Both the position numbers and the translations under genes were made by a program. 21,627 bases of DNA from Colimorpha sp964483145 (lineage in GTDB: Bacteria > Bacteroidota > Bacteroidia > Bacteroidales > P3), in the NCBI GenBank assembly GCA_964483145.1, contig CAZAAK010000040.1:1-21627 (forward strand). The letters run 5' to 3'. Below the pieces are notes generated by a model. It was not told the DNA's origin, did not search any database, and was given only the letters and a program-made list of their open reading frames with translations. Shown here piece after piece: positions 6,464-14,373 of this stretch. Within the stretch, counting starts at the first letter, position 1. Each line of letters starts with the position of its first letter.

Positions 6464-8857
6464 ATGACACTGAAAGAATTGCAAATTGGGGAGGCGGCAC
6501 AGGTAACGGCTATTCGAGGCGAAGGCGCTAACCGGCAGCACATTCTGGACATGGGGGTGATACCCGGAGTGACAGTAAAACTGGTGAAGGTAGCCCCTAT
6601 GGGCGACCCGCTAGAATTGCAGGTGCATGGGTATGCACTAGCCTTGCGCAAGGCCGATGCTGCCATGATTGACATCGCCCACACTAGCGGCAAAGACGAC
6701 TCCGACACCTGGCACACCGGTGAACAGACCCGCCAAGAACGCGATATCCCCTATATTGTGAACCTACCCGACCATAACCCCCACCCCGGCATTGGCGAGG
6801 ACGATGATATCTGCCGTTCGGCCCGAAGCCGGCGCGAGCACAAGGACAAGGCATTGCCCGAAGGAACCCAGCTAACCTTTGCCCTAGCAGGCCAGCAAAA
6901 CTGCGGAAAAACCACCCTCTTCAACCAGTTGACTGGCTCGAGGCAGCATGTGGGTAACTTCCCCGGCGTGACTGTGGACCGCAAGGACGGTGTCATCCTA
7001 GGTCACGACAACACCTGCGTGACCGACCTACCTGGCATCTACAGCCTCTCCACCTACACTGAGGAGGAACTGGTGAGCCGGCAATTTATCCTACAGCAAC
7101 ACCCAAAAGGCATCATCAACATTGTGGATGCAGGCAACATCGAACGCAACCTCTACTTGACGATGCAACTGATGGAGTTAGACATTCCTATGGTGCTAGC
7201 TCTAAATATGATGGACGAGATGCGGAACAACGGTGGCACCGTCCGTGTGAACGAAATGGAACGTATTTTGGGCATTCCGGTGGTGCCGATTTCGGCTGCC
7301 AAAAACGAGGGCATCGATGAGTTGGTCGACCACGCCCTGCATGTGGCCAAATATCAAGAACGACCTCTGCGACAGGATTTCTGCGACAAGGAGGATAATG
7401 GAGGGGCTGTTCATCGCTGCCTACACAGCATTATGCACTTGATAGAGGACCACGCTGCTGCATCTGGGATACCCTTGCGGTTTGCTGCCACCAAAATAGT
7501 AGAGGGAGACAAGGATGTATTGGCAGCCTTGCAACTGGACTCCACAGAGCAGGACGCCATCGAGAATATTGTGCAGGAGATGGAGCACAGCCGCGGATTG
7601 GACCGTGCAGCCGCCATTGCGGATATGCGATTCAGCTTCATCCGCAGGCTGTGCCACCAAACGGTTGTCAAACCGCGTGAAAGCAAGGAATATCTGCGCA
7701 GCCGCAAAATCGACAGGGTTTTGACGGGGCGGTGGACAGCGCTACCAGTCTTTGTGGTGGTGATGACTGCAGTTATCTACCTCTCCATCGAACTGTTGGG
7801 CGGGCCTTTGCAAGGATTGCTGGAAATGTTCTTCGAATGGTTGGGAATGGTTTCGACCAATGCGATGACCCATTGGGGGGTGTCGGAAGTGGTGCAGTCG
7901 CTGGTGGTGGACGGAGTAATCAGCGGTGTGGGTGCTGTGGCCAGCTTTGTGCCGATTATCATATTGCTCTTTTTCTTCTTGAGCCTTCTAGAGGACAGCG
8001 GGTACATGGCACGAGTGGCTTTTGTAACCGACAAACTGTTGCGCCGCGTGGGTCTTTCGGGGCGCAGTATAGTACCGTTACTGGTGGGTTTTGGATGTTC
8101 TGTACCCGCCATCATGTCGTCGCGAACTCTCCCCTCCAGGCGCGACCGCAGACTCACCGTACTGCTGATTCCGTATATGAGTTGCTCGGCCAAGATACCC
8201 ATCTACGGCTTCTTTGCTGCCAATTTCTTCCCGGAAAACAGTTGGATGGTTACGCTTGGCATGTATCTGCTAGGCATCGTTGTGGGCATTGCGGTAGCTG
8301 CTGCAAGCAAACAGGTCGGCAACAAGAGCCAAGCGGCTCCATTTGTGATGGAGTTGCCCAACTACCGCATGCCAGGTGCAAAGAATGTGGGCCACTTGCT
8401 GTGGGACAAGACCAAAGATTTCCTCCAGCGTGCCTTTACTGTCATTTTTCTAGCCACTATCGTCATTTGGTTTCTGCAGAAATTCGACTTTCACTTTGGT
8501 GTGGTTGAGAATGGATCAGGCAGCATGTTGGCTTCCATTGCAGGTGTGATAGCACCAATTTTCAGACCTATGGGGCTGGACAGTTGGCAGGTAGTAACCG
8601 CGCTAGTAAGCGGTTTTATGGCCAAGGAAAGTGTTGTAATGACACTTGAAGTGCTAGATGCAGTAAGCGTTGTCAGCACACTCACTGCCATACCGTTAGT
8701 AGTTTTTTGCCTACTCTACACTCCTTGCGTGGCAGCCATTGCCACGGTCAAACGCGAACAGGGCACAAAGGCTGCGGTGGCAATGGTGCTTTTTCAGTGC
8801 TTGGTGGCATGGGTGGTGAGCTTTGTAGCATACCTAGTTGCCTCGATACTAATGTGA
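6464..8857 (+). CDS. feoB: Ferrous iron transporter, FeoA-FeoB fusion
   Basis: A 797-residue fusion that imports Fe(II) across the inner membrane. Residues 1-72 are a FeoA SH3-like domain (LKELQIGEAAQVTAIRGEG, then LDMGVIPG). A hydrophilic linker of about 60 residues (74-134), rich in D, H, E and R, leads to the FeoB G domain. Its motifs are G1 GQQNCGKTT (143-151), switch I GNFPGVTVD (164-172), G3 DLPG (188-191), G4 NMMD (248-251) and G5 SAAK (277-280). A helical GDI-like region follows to about 415. The membrane part starts near 424 and contains the Gate motifs: GCSVPA (544-549), MSCSAKIPIY (572-581) and GFMAKES (717-723). The second G1 residue is Q where N is usual. A Cys-rich partner gene starts one base after the stop, and an operator-like palindrome lies upstream. 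Confidence 0.96.
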   Translation: MTLKELQIGEAAQVTAIRGEGANRQHILDMGVIPGVTVKLVKVAPMGDPLELQVHGYALALRKADAAMIDIAHTSGKDDSDTWHTGEQTRQERDIPYIVNLPDHNPHPGIGEDDDICRSARSRREHKDKALPEGTQLTFALAGQQNCGKTTLFNQLTGSRQHVGNFPGVTVDRKDGVILGHDNTCVTDLPGIYSLSTYTEEELVSRQFILQQHPKGIINIVDAGNIERNLYLTMQLMELDIPMVLALNMMDEMRNNGGTVRVNEMERILGIPVVPISAAKNEGIDELVDHALHVAKYQERPLRQDFCDKEDNGGAVHRCLHSIMHLIEDHAAASGIPLRFAATKIVEGDKDVLAALQLDSTEQDAIENIVQEMEHSRGLDRAAAIADMRFSFIRRLCHQTVVKPRESKEYLRSRKIDRVLTGRWTALPVFVVVMTAVIYLSIELLGGPLQGLLEMFFEWLGMVSTNAMTHWGVSEVVQSLVVDGVISGVGAVASFVPIIILLFFFLSLLEDSGYMARVAFVTDKLLRRVGLSGRSIVPLLVGFGCSVPAIMSSRTLPSRRDRRLTVLLIPYMSCSAKIPIYGFFAANFFPENSWMVTLGMYLLGIVVGIAVAAASKQVGNKSQAAPFVMELPNYRMPGAKNVGHLLWDKTKDFLQRAFTVIFLATIVIWFLQKFDFHFGVVENGSGSMLASIAGVIAPIFRPMGLDSWQVVTALVSGFMAKESVVMTLEVLDAVSVVSTLTAIPLVVFCLLYTPCVAAIATVKREQGTKAAVAMVLFQCLVAWVVSFVAYLVASILM

Positions 8858-8858
8858 T

Positions 8859-9032
8859 ATGAATTTGGCATCGTACATAATATTGTTCTTGGTCCTTGCG
8901 CTTTGGGTAGGAGTACTGGGGTGGATGGTTGCCAAAGGGCGCAAGGCCAAAAAGAATTCTGAGAAATGCAACGAGCAGTGTTGTTGCTGCGCCTTGCACG
9001 GAATGTGCGGAAGGAAGGTCCATCAAGGGTAA
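8859..9032 (+). CDS. FeoB-associated Cys-rich membrane protein
   Basis: A 57-residue protein starting one base after the feoAB stop (TGA-T-ATG), so surely co-transcribed and probably translationally coupled. Residues 4-24 form one transmembrane helix (SYIILFLVLALWVGVLGW), followed by a basic cytoplasmic stretch GRKAKKN. A cysteine cluster comes next: C37, C41-C44 (four in a row) and C50. Position, size and layout match the FeoB_associated family (Pfam PF12669), small proteins found after feoB. The role is not established; proposals include binding Fe(II) or an Fe-S cluster and assisting FeoB in place of FeoC. The protein has no similarity to winged-helix FeoC. Confidence 0.85.
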   Translation: MNLASYIILFLVLALWVGVLGWMVAKGRKAKKNSEKCNEQCCCCALHGMCGRKVHQG

Positions 9033-9059
9033 GTGCGCAGGGAATTGGCCTGGCTAAGA

Positions 9060-9090
9060 AACTTTTTTTGTCCATTTCCGGAAAAAAGTT
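9060..9090. repeat. A/T-rich 9-bp inverted repeat within the dipeptidase promoter
   Basis: AACTTTTTT (9060-9068) and AAAAAAGTT (9082-9090) are perfect reverse complements. They lie across the -33 box and the spacer of the promoter at 9067-9099. This could be an operator or chance symmetry in A/T-rich DNA. Confidence 0.4.
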
Positions 9091-9099
9091 GTACCTTTG
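9067..9099 (+). promoter_or_regulatory. Promoter of the M20 dipeptidase gene
   Basis: TTTG (9067-9070), 21 bases, TACCTTTG (9092-9099): both Bacteroidota elements match exactly. Transcription would start near 9106 and leave a leader of about 130 bases. This separates the dipeptidase transcript from the feo operon. Confidence 0.7.
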
Positions 9100-9234
9100 C
9101 AAAGTCGTTGGAGCGAATGCAGTGAGGGGGCAAGAGGGAGCGGCAAGTGCGCCCCAAAAATGCATAAACAGATAATGCACAATAGTTAAGAGAACAATTA
9201 TCAGCCACTCGAAAACTCAACAAAACACAACATT

Positions 9235-10596
9235 ATGAAAGACGTAAAAGCTTACATTGAGGCGAACAAGGATCGCTTTTTAGAAGAACTGTTCGACCTA
9301 ATTCGCATTCCGTCCATTAGTGCCGAGAGCGAACACAAGGCCGACATGATGCGTTGCGCCGAGAAGTGGAGAGAATATCTGCTACAAGCCGGTTGCGACA
9401 AGGCCGAGGTGATGCCCACTATTGGCAACCCCGTGGTCTACGGCGAAAAAATCATCGACCCGAAGAAACCTACTGTGTTGGTTTACGGGCACATGGATGT
9501 CATGCCTGTGGAGCCTTTGGCCCAATGGCACACCTCCCCTTTCGAACCCGTTGTCAAGGATGGCAAGATTTGGGCTCGTGGTGCCGACGATGACAAGGGG
9601 CAGAGTTTCATGCAAGCCAAAGCGTTTGAGTTTATGGTTAAGACTGGGCAACTGCCCTGTAACGTAAAGTTTATGATCGAGGGTGAGGAGGAAATTGGTT
9701 CGGGGAGCTTGTATGGCTTCTGCGAAGCCCACAAGGAAATGCTGAAAGCCGACGTTATTGTGGTAAGCGATACCAGCATGATAGCCCCCGATGTGCCTAG
9801 CATCACCAGTGGTCTGCGCGGCCTATGCTATTGGGAAGTGGAAGTGACCGGCGCCAATCACGACTTGCACAGCGGCATCTATGGCGGCGCCGTTGCCAAC
9901 CCAATCAATATCCTCTGTAAGATGATTGCCGGCCTACATGACCAGGACAACCACATCACCATTCCTGGGTTCTACGATGATGTGTTGAATATCAGCGACC
10001 AGGAACGTGCCCTAATGGCTCAGGCCCCCTTTAACGAGGAGGATTACAAGAAGGAGTTGGACATCAAGGCCATGCATGGCGAAAAAGGCTTTACAACCAA
10101 AGAGCGCACCGGCATTCGCCCCTGTTTGGACGTTTGCGGAATTTGGGGTGGCTACACAGGCGAAGGCTCCAAGACGGTGCTTCCTAGCAAGGCTTACGCC
10201 AAGATCAGCACTCGGTTGGTTGCCAACCAGGACTATACCAAAATCAGCGAACTATTCAAGAACTACTTTGAGAGCATTGCTCCGGAATGTGTACACGTCA
10301 AAGTGACGCCATGCCATGGTGGGGCAGCCTATGTGAGCCCGCTAGAAATGAAAGCCTATAAGGCCGCAGAAAAGGCCATGCAGACCACCTATGGCAAACG
10401 CCCCATCCCCACCCGTAGCGGCGGAAGCATCCCCATTATAGCTGGGTTCGAAAAAATCTTGGGCATCAAGAGTATCCTGATGGGCTTTGGTCTAGGTAGC
10501 GACGACATTCATGCGCCCAACGAGAACTACCCGCTACAGCAGTTCTTCAAAGGCATCGAAACCATCCCTTACTTCTACGAATATTTTGCCGAATAG
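9235..10596 (+). CDS. M20 family dipeptidase (metallopeptidase)
   Basis: A 453-residue cytosolic di-zinc peptidase; no signal peptide is seen. It would hydrolyse dipeptides taken up or released by proteolysis. Metal and catalytic motifs of the M20 carnosinase/CNDP-type branch are present: VYGHMDV with H86 and D88; RGADDDKG with bridging D119; IEGEEEIGS with base E152 and ligand E153; VSDT with D179; and SDDIHAPNE with H426. The lid-domain motif DLHSG (H212) and the GEGSKTVLP stretch (310-317) are also typical. Length suits the family. It has its own promoter, and the FMN-binding protein follows after 40 bases. The exact substrate cannot be told from sequence. Confidence 0.93.
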   Translation: MKDVKAYIEANKDRFLEELFDLIRIPSISAESEHKADMMRCAEKWREYLLQAGCDKAEVMPTIGNPVVYGEKIIDPKKPTVLVYGHMDVMPVEPLAQWHTSPFEPVVKDGKIWARGADDDKGQSFMQAKAFEFMVKTGQLPCNVKFMIEGEEEIGSGSLYGFCEAHKEMLKADVIVVSDTSMIAPDVPSITSGLRGLCYWEVEVTGANHDLHSGIYGGAVANPINILCKMIAGLHDQDNHITIPGFYDDVLNISDQERALMAQAPFNEEDYKKELDIKAMHGEKGFTTKERTGIRPCLDVCGIWGGYTGEGSKTVLPSKAYAKISTRLVANQDYTKISELFKNYFESIAPECVHVKVTPCHGGAAYVSPLEMKAYKAAEKAMQTTYGKRPIPTRSGGSIPIIAGFEKILGIKSILMGFGLGSDDIHAPNENYPLQQFFKGIETIPYFYEYFAE

Positions 10597-10636
10597 TTAA
10601 CTGTACTCTGCTCTAAATTTTGAACAACTACGCAAA

Positions 10637-11083
10637 ATGAAACAACTGTTTGCAGTGGTGTTGCTAGGCTTTATGATTTTGCCAGCAATGGCACAAGTGC
10701 CTACGGAAATTGTTCAAGCCTACCCTAGGGCCAAAAACATCAAAGCGCAAGCAAAGTGGACTGTAGTCTACGATGCGCAGAAGCGAGTGATAGGGTATGC
10801 CGTCTACTCAAAACCCGCTAGTGACGGAATCACAGGCTATGCCGGCGAGACTCCCCTGCTAGTGGCTTTGGATGCCAATAAACGCGTACAGAAAGTGCTG
10901 TTGCTGAAAAATGGAGAGACCCCCCGCTTTCTACAGTTGGTGACCCAGTCGGGGCTGATGGAAAGTTGGAACGGCATGAAGCCTGGCAAGGCTCGCAAGC
11001 ACAAAGTGGACGTGGTGAGTGGTGCCACCTACTCTTCGCGCAGCATCATCCAAAGTTTCCGGGCGGCCATCAAAGGACTGTAG
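10637..11083 (+). CDS. Secreted FMN-binding-domain protein
   Basis: A 148-residue protein with a signal peptide (1-19, ending PAMA before QVPT). The mature part is a single FMN_bind-type domain: GYAGETPLLVALD (67-79) and VDVVSGATYSS (124-134). The SGAT motif is where ApbE links FMN to a threonine (here T131) in RnfG, NqrC and extracytoplasmic electron-transfer proteins. No ApbE, NqrB or Rnf gene is in the window, so its redox partner is unknown. The gene follows the dipeptidase by 40 bases with no convincing promoter between, and an intrinsic terminator follows, so the two likely share a transcript. It may instead bind FMN non-covalently. Confidence 0.78.
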   Translation: MKQLFAVVLLGFMILPAMAQVPTEIVQAYPRAKNIKAQAKWTVVYDAQKRVIGYAVYSKPASDGITGYAGETPLLVALDANKRVQKVLLLKNGETPRFLQLVTQSGLMESWNGMKPGKARKHKVDVVSGATYSSRSIIQSFRAAIKGL

Positions 11084-11103
11084 CCGCAAGAAAAAACAGT
11101 TTT

Positions 11104-11140
11104 AGGTGCCTGGGCTTGCGAATAGCCGGGCACCTTTTTT
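11104..11140 (+). terminator. Intrinsic terminator after the FMN-binding gene
   Basis: AGGTGCCTGGGCT (11104-11116), a 7-base loop, and AGCCGGGCACCT (11124-11135) form a 12-pair stem with one bulge and one wobble, followed by six T (11135-11140). This is the strongest terminator in the window. It rules out translation starts of the next gene upstream of 11140. Confidence 0.92.
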
Positions 11141-11168
11141 CTATACAGCACATTTTGTTATTCCTACA

Positions 11169-11762
11169 ATGTTCAACCTAAGAGTTTTTGACGCTATGGA
11201 GCAGTGCACCGAGCTGGAGGTGCAACGGCTGCTGGAATTGGTACCGGAATGGCGCCGCCGAAAAGCACTTGATTTCAAGCATGTTTTGGGCCAATACACT
11301 AGCCTAAAATCCTATGTGATGCTGCAAGGGTTGTTGGTGGAGCATGGGATTGTGCTGGAGGGTGTCTTGCCAGATTTCGAATACGGAGCACACGGCAAAC
11401 CCCGGCTGAGGAACATAGGAAGTGTGCATTTTAGCCTAAGCCATACAAGGCGAGCCATTGCCGTGGCAATAGGGGATCACCCCGTGGGAGTGGATGTGGA
11501 AGGCTTTAGGCTGCCCTCGGACCAATTATTAAAATATACCTTGAATACCAAAGAGTTGATGCGGGTGAGGAAAGCAGAACATCCCGAACAAGAGTTTGCC
11601 CTGTTATGGACTCAAAAGGAAGCACTATTCAAATACACTGGGTTGGGAATCAACAGCTCCATAAAGGAATTGCTGACACAAATGCCGAGGTCTGCCATAA
11701 TGGAGTCGAGCCTAAACGCAGAAAAAGGCTACGCACTGACGGTGGTAAGGTCGAAGGACTAG
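11169..11762 (+). CDS. 4'-phosphopantetheinyl transferase (Sfp-type)
   Basis: A 197-residue enzyme that moves the 4'-phosphopantetheine arm of CoA onto a serine of a carrier protein. Signature motifs are VHFSLSHT (86-93), the Mg-binding GVDVE (107-111, D109 and E111), and WTQKEALFK (147-155, with E151 and K155). I start at the ATG at 11169. A longer in-frame GTG at 11106 lies inside the preceding terminator stem, and the extra residues look like non-coding sequence. No PKS, NRPS or acyl carrier gene is nearby, so it probably serves fatty-acid ACP or carrier proteins elsewhere. No promoter was recognised in the short gap after the terminator. It converges on the hydrolase gene with 65 bases between the stop codons. 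Confidence 0.9.
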   Translation: MFNLRVFDAMEQCTELEVQRLLELVPEWRRRKALDFKHVLGQYTSLKSYVMLQGLLVEHGIVLEGVLPDFEYGAHGKPRLRNIGSVHFSLSHTRRAIAVAIGDHPVGVDVEGFRLPSDQLLKYTLNTKELMRVRKAEHPEQEFALLWTQKEALFKYTGLGINSSIKELLTQMPRSAIMESSLNAEKGYALTVVRSKD

Positions 11763-11827
11763 CCTAACGGACGAAGTCGCCCAACAAACATATCGCAGGC
11801 AAGCGGGAGGGATGCAGGCACGGCCGG

Positions 11828-12739
11828 CTATTTCCTGTACAAGTCAAGCAGGCTCATGTCCGACCATTTCGTTCGCTTGATGCTAGCATCGTGGCAAACG
11901 GCATCGTACTGCATCACCCTGCCTGCCAAAACAGCCTCCACGAAAGTACAGAACTCGTCCATTAGGTTGGGGAGAGCAGAAGCTATTTCGTGACCGCGGT
12001 CGCGATAGCGCAGAATCCAATAATTGTAGCCATTCTTCTCAAAAACTCTAGCCAAATAATTGGACCCAAAGAGCGATATACCCAGCGAGCCACGGAAGCG
12101 GTGGTAGGCAACAATTCGGTCGTCGGTGCCATGGAACATGCAAGTAGGGGCCGGAGGGGTGGCGTAGCGCATGGCTCTGTTGCGGCAGAAAACAGCACCT
12201 GAGAACGGGACGACCGCTGCCGGCACAAAGTTCTTGGGCAACCGATCCACCAAGGGCAGTTGGTTGGCGCGGCAGTAGTCGGTCTGCAACACGGTGATGG
12301 CCCCGGCGCTACTCCCAGTGAGAATCATCCGCTTAGGGTTCAAATGCAGACTGTCGGCACCTCTACACAGGAAGGCGATGGCATCGGCACAGTCCTCAAC
12401 AGCCCAACAAATGGCAGTATCGAATAGCATGTAGGCTCTCAATAGCGAAGTTCTGGCGGGGTGTTTAAAGTAAAGCCTGTAATCCATTGCTACAGCCACA
12501 AAGCCTCTGTCGGCTAACATCTGACAGATTTTTATAGCATGTGCATCGCCACGCGCTCCAGTGGCAAAGCCACCCCCAAAGAGGTATAGCACGCAGGCGC
12601 TATCGGCCCGGGGTGAGGTAGGTCGGTAAATATCCAACTTAAGTCCAACAGTGTCGCGCAAAGCATAGACATATGTTTCCTGAGCTCGCATAGCAAGCCC
12701 TAACAACAAAGTGGCGAACAATACTGCAATTTTTTTCAT
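11828..12739 (-). CDS. Secreted alpha/beta hydrolase (esterase-like)
   Basis: A 303-residue alpha/beta hydrolase with a signal peptide (1-19, ending AMRA before QETY), so it acts in the periplasm or outside. Residues 54-58 read FGGGF, the oxyanion-hole motif of carboxylesterases and hormone-sensitive-lipase relatives (HGGGF type, here with F in place of H). The nucleophile elbow is GSSAG (142-146) with S144. The acid is probably D207 in GTDDRIV, and the histidine is H250 in DRGHE. The early stretch LKLDIYRP is typical of xylan-esterase/BD-FAE-like enzymes. The substrate is unknown; a polysaccharide or peptide ester is plausible. It is a single gene with its own minus-strand -7 element, convergent with the phosphopantetheinyl transferase gene. 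Confidence 0.88.
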   Translation of the reverse strand: MKKIAVLFATLLLGLAMRAQETYVYALRDTVGLKLDIYRPTSPRADSACVLYLFGGGFATGARGDAHAIKICQMLADRGFVAVAMDYRLYFKHPARTSLLRAYMLFDTAICWAVEDCADAIAFLCRGADSLHLNPKRMILTGSSAGAITVLQTDYCRANQLPLVDRLPKNFVPAAVVPFSGAVFCRNRAMRYATPPAPTCMFHGTDDRIVAYHRFRGSLGISLFGSNYLARVFEKNGYNYWILRYRDRGHEIASALPNLMDEFCTFVEAVLAGRVMQYDAVCHDASIKRTKWSDMSLLDLYRK

Positions 12740-12809
12740 GTCACTGAGGTTAATAGCATACGGTTACTGGTTGTGGAAGATGCTTCCTTCTTGCCATGGT
12801 TTCAAGTCG

Positions 12810-12817
12810 CAAAGGTA
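12810..12817 (-). promoter_or_regulatory. Promoter -7 element of the hydrolase gene
   Basis: Minus strand 12817-12810 reads TACCTTTG, an exact TAnnTTTG about 70 bases before the hydrolase ATG. No TTTG is found at the expected -33 distance, so the promoter may be weak or activated. Confidence 0.5.
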
Positions 12818-12945
12818 CGTTTTTTTCTCCATTCCACCATCTTTTTGCTTCGATTTAACAAAAAAAAGAATACTAAAAAGCTAATAACCATTCCAAAAAT
12901 CAATAGCACAGATGCCGCGCCGATTGGTGTCAGAGGTTTGCAAAT

Positions 12946-12976
12946 TTTGTTATGTGACAAAAAATGTGTACTTTTG
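12946..12976 (+). promoter_or_regulatory. Promoter of the lipoprotein/DUF5723 run
   Basis: TTTG (12946-12949), exactly 19 bases, TACTTTTG (12969-12976): the best promoter in the window. A small inverted repeat, TTTTGT (12945-12950) and ACAAAA (12957-12962), overlaps the -33 side. The leader is about 40 bases. The 12740-13023 gap holds this and the divergent hydrolase promoter and nothing else I can identify. Confidence 0.75.
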
Positions 12977-13023
12977 CAAACCGAATCCCGATGCAAACTT
13001 GTAAAATCTAACCATAAAAGCTT

Positions 13024-14364
13024 ATGAAACATAGTTTTATTGCTTGTTCGCTATTATTGTCCCTTCTTTTGGTTGGGTGTAGCAAGGACTACTTTTCAGA
13101 GCTTCGGCATCCGCTAGAGATACAAGGCTCTTTCGACCCTGTCTACGGGATTCCCCTAGCTAGGATGTCCACCAATATGGCCGACCTTGTCGGAATGGTC
13201 GACACTAGCCAAGCTATCACTGTGTACGTAGGCGAAGACGACATTGTTTCGTTCCGATACGACTACCATCAACATGCCACTCTTTCTTGGGCGATGGAGA
13301 AAGGGGCTTTGGCTCAAAAAAATACTAAATCCGACACCCTCCGCCTGCACCACATCCTCAGCGGCACAGAAAAAATTGACCTGTTTGAAAAATTGCAGGA
13401 CTACGACACCAACACGCTCAGAATAAACGAACTTTTGGTCAGTTTGGAAGCCGATGTGCAGGGCTATGTGAACAGTTCGTTTCAAGAGGTGCTAGCCGAG
13501 GGATGTAATCTTTCGTTCGACTCGGTAATGCTCAAAATTAACTGCCTCGATGGCTATAGCGAAACCTTGCCGCTGCTAATAGCTACAGACGAAGTGAGTA
13601 TTACACAACTCATTGATTCAAAACGACTCTCTATTTTAAAAGACCACAACATCCGCCATGTTGTGGAGCACAGGCCCTATTGCGTGGAATACGCCGTCCG
13701 ACTCTGCATCGCACTACCTGCCAACCAATTGGCGGAGGGGTCAACCTTCCGTGAGCAGATGAACTACATTGGCGTGGACAGTGTTTCCATCGACTTAGAT
13801 GCCCGCCTGGAGCTACCGCTCAACTTCCGCAGTATCAACGTCAACTATACCGACACCATGGAGTTGAACCTCACTAATCTGGAGGAGCAACTTAGGAGCC
13901 TCGAGCAGGACGCACTAAGTGGCAACTACTACAACATCAGCCTCAACGACTCGAACTGCTACCTAGCCTTGATAGTCGACAATGGGTTGCCTCTAGGGCT
14001 GAACTTCGACCTAACTTTTCTCGACCAATACGGCATGCCCACTTTAGGCACCATCTTTAATGGAGATTTCGAAATAGCGCCCTCGCCGGTGACAGTTTTG
14101 CAGGGCTACGAGAACACCTATGCATCCAATGGGTCGACCCGCTCTCAGTTCAACCTGCACCTCTCTCTTGAAAATTTAAGGCAACTCAGCGGTACGCGCA
14201 AAGTGGCGTACAAAGTCAACCTCAATACCTCCAATCCAGCGGGCAACCCCTTTGTGGCTGTTCGCGGCAACGATCGCCTAGAGGTGCGATCCTATGTGGT
14301 AGTGTCGCCACACGCCCACATATCCGTCCCAATTGACCTTTCTAGCCTTCCGTTCACCAAATAA
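13024..14364 (+). CDS. Lipoprotein of unknown function
   Basis: A 446-residue predicted lipoprotein: MKHSF, a hydrophobic core and the lipobox LLVGC, with the lipidated cysteine at residue 19. I do not recognise a named domain. The mature protein has many short beta-prone stretches and repeated use of serine, aspartate and leucine, for example SFDPVYGIPLARMSTNMADL near the start (34-53). It ends with HAHISVPIDLSSLPFTK, again beta-like. Cysteines beyond the lipobox are few. The DUF5723 outer-membrane gene follows after nine bases, so the two are almost certainly co-transcribed, and the lipoprotein may sit at the outer membrane with that barrel. Confidence 0.75.
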   Translation: MKHSFIACSLLLSLLLVGCSKDYFSELRHPLEIQGSFDPVYGIPLARMSTNMADLVGMVDTSQAITVYVGEDDIVSFRYDYHQHATLSWAMEKGALAQKNTKSDTLRLHHILSGTEKIDLFEKLQDYDTNTLRINELLVSLEADVQGYVNSSFQEVLAEGCNLSFDSVMLKINCLDGYSETLPLLIATDEVSITQLIDSKRLSILKDHNIRHVVEHRPYCVEYAVRLCIALPANQLAEGSTFREQMNYIGVDSVSIDLDARLELPLNFRSINVNYTDTMELNLTNLEEQLRSLEQDALSGNYYNISLNDSNCYLALIVDNGLPLGLNFDLTFLDQYGMPTLGTIFNGDFEIAPSPVTVLQGYENTYASNGSTRSQFNLHLSLENLRQLSGTRKVAYKVNLNTSNPAGNPFVAVRGNDRLEVRSYVVVSPHAHISVPIDLSSLPFTK

Positions 14365-14373
14365 TAGTCTCAT

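Noticed and set aside
11106..11168. GTG start extending the phosphopantetheinyl transferase upstream
   Set aside because: It lies inside the intrinsic terminator stem; the ATG at 11169 gives the expected family N-terminus.
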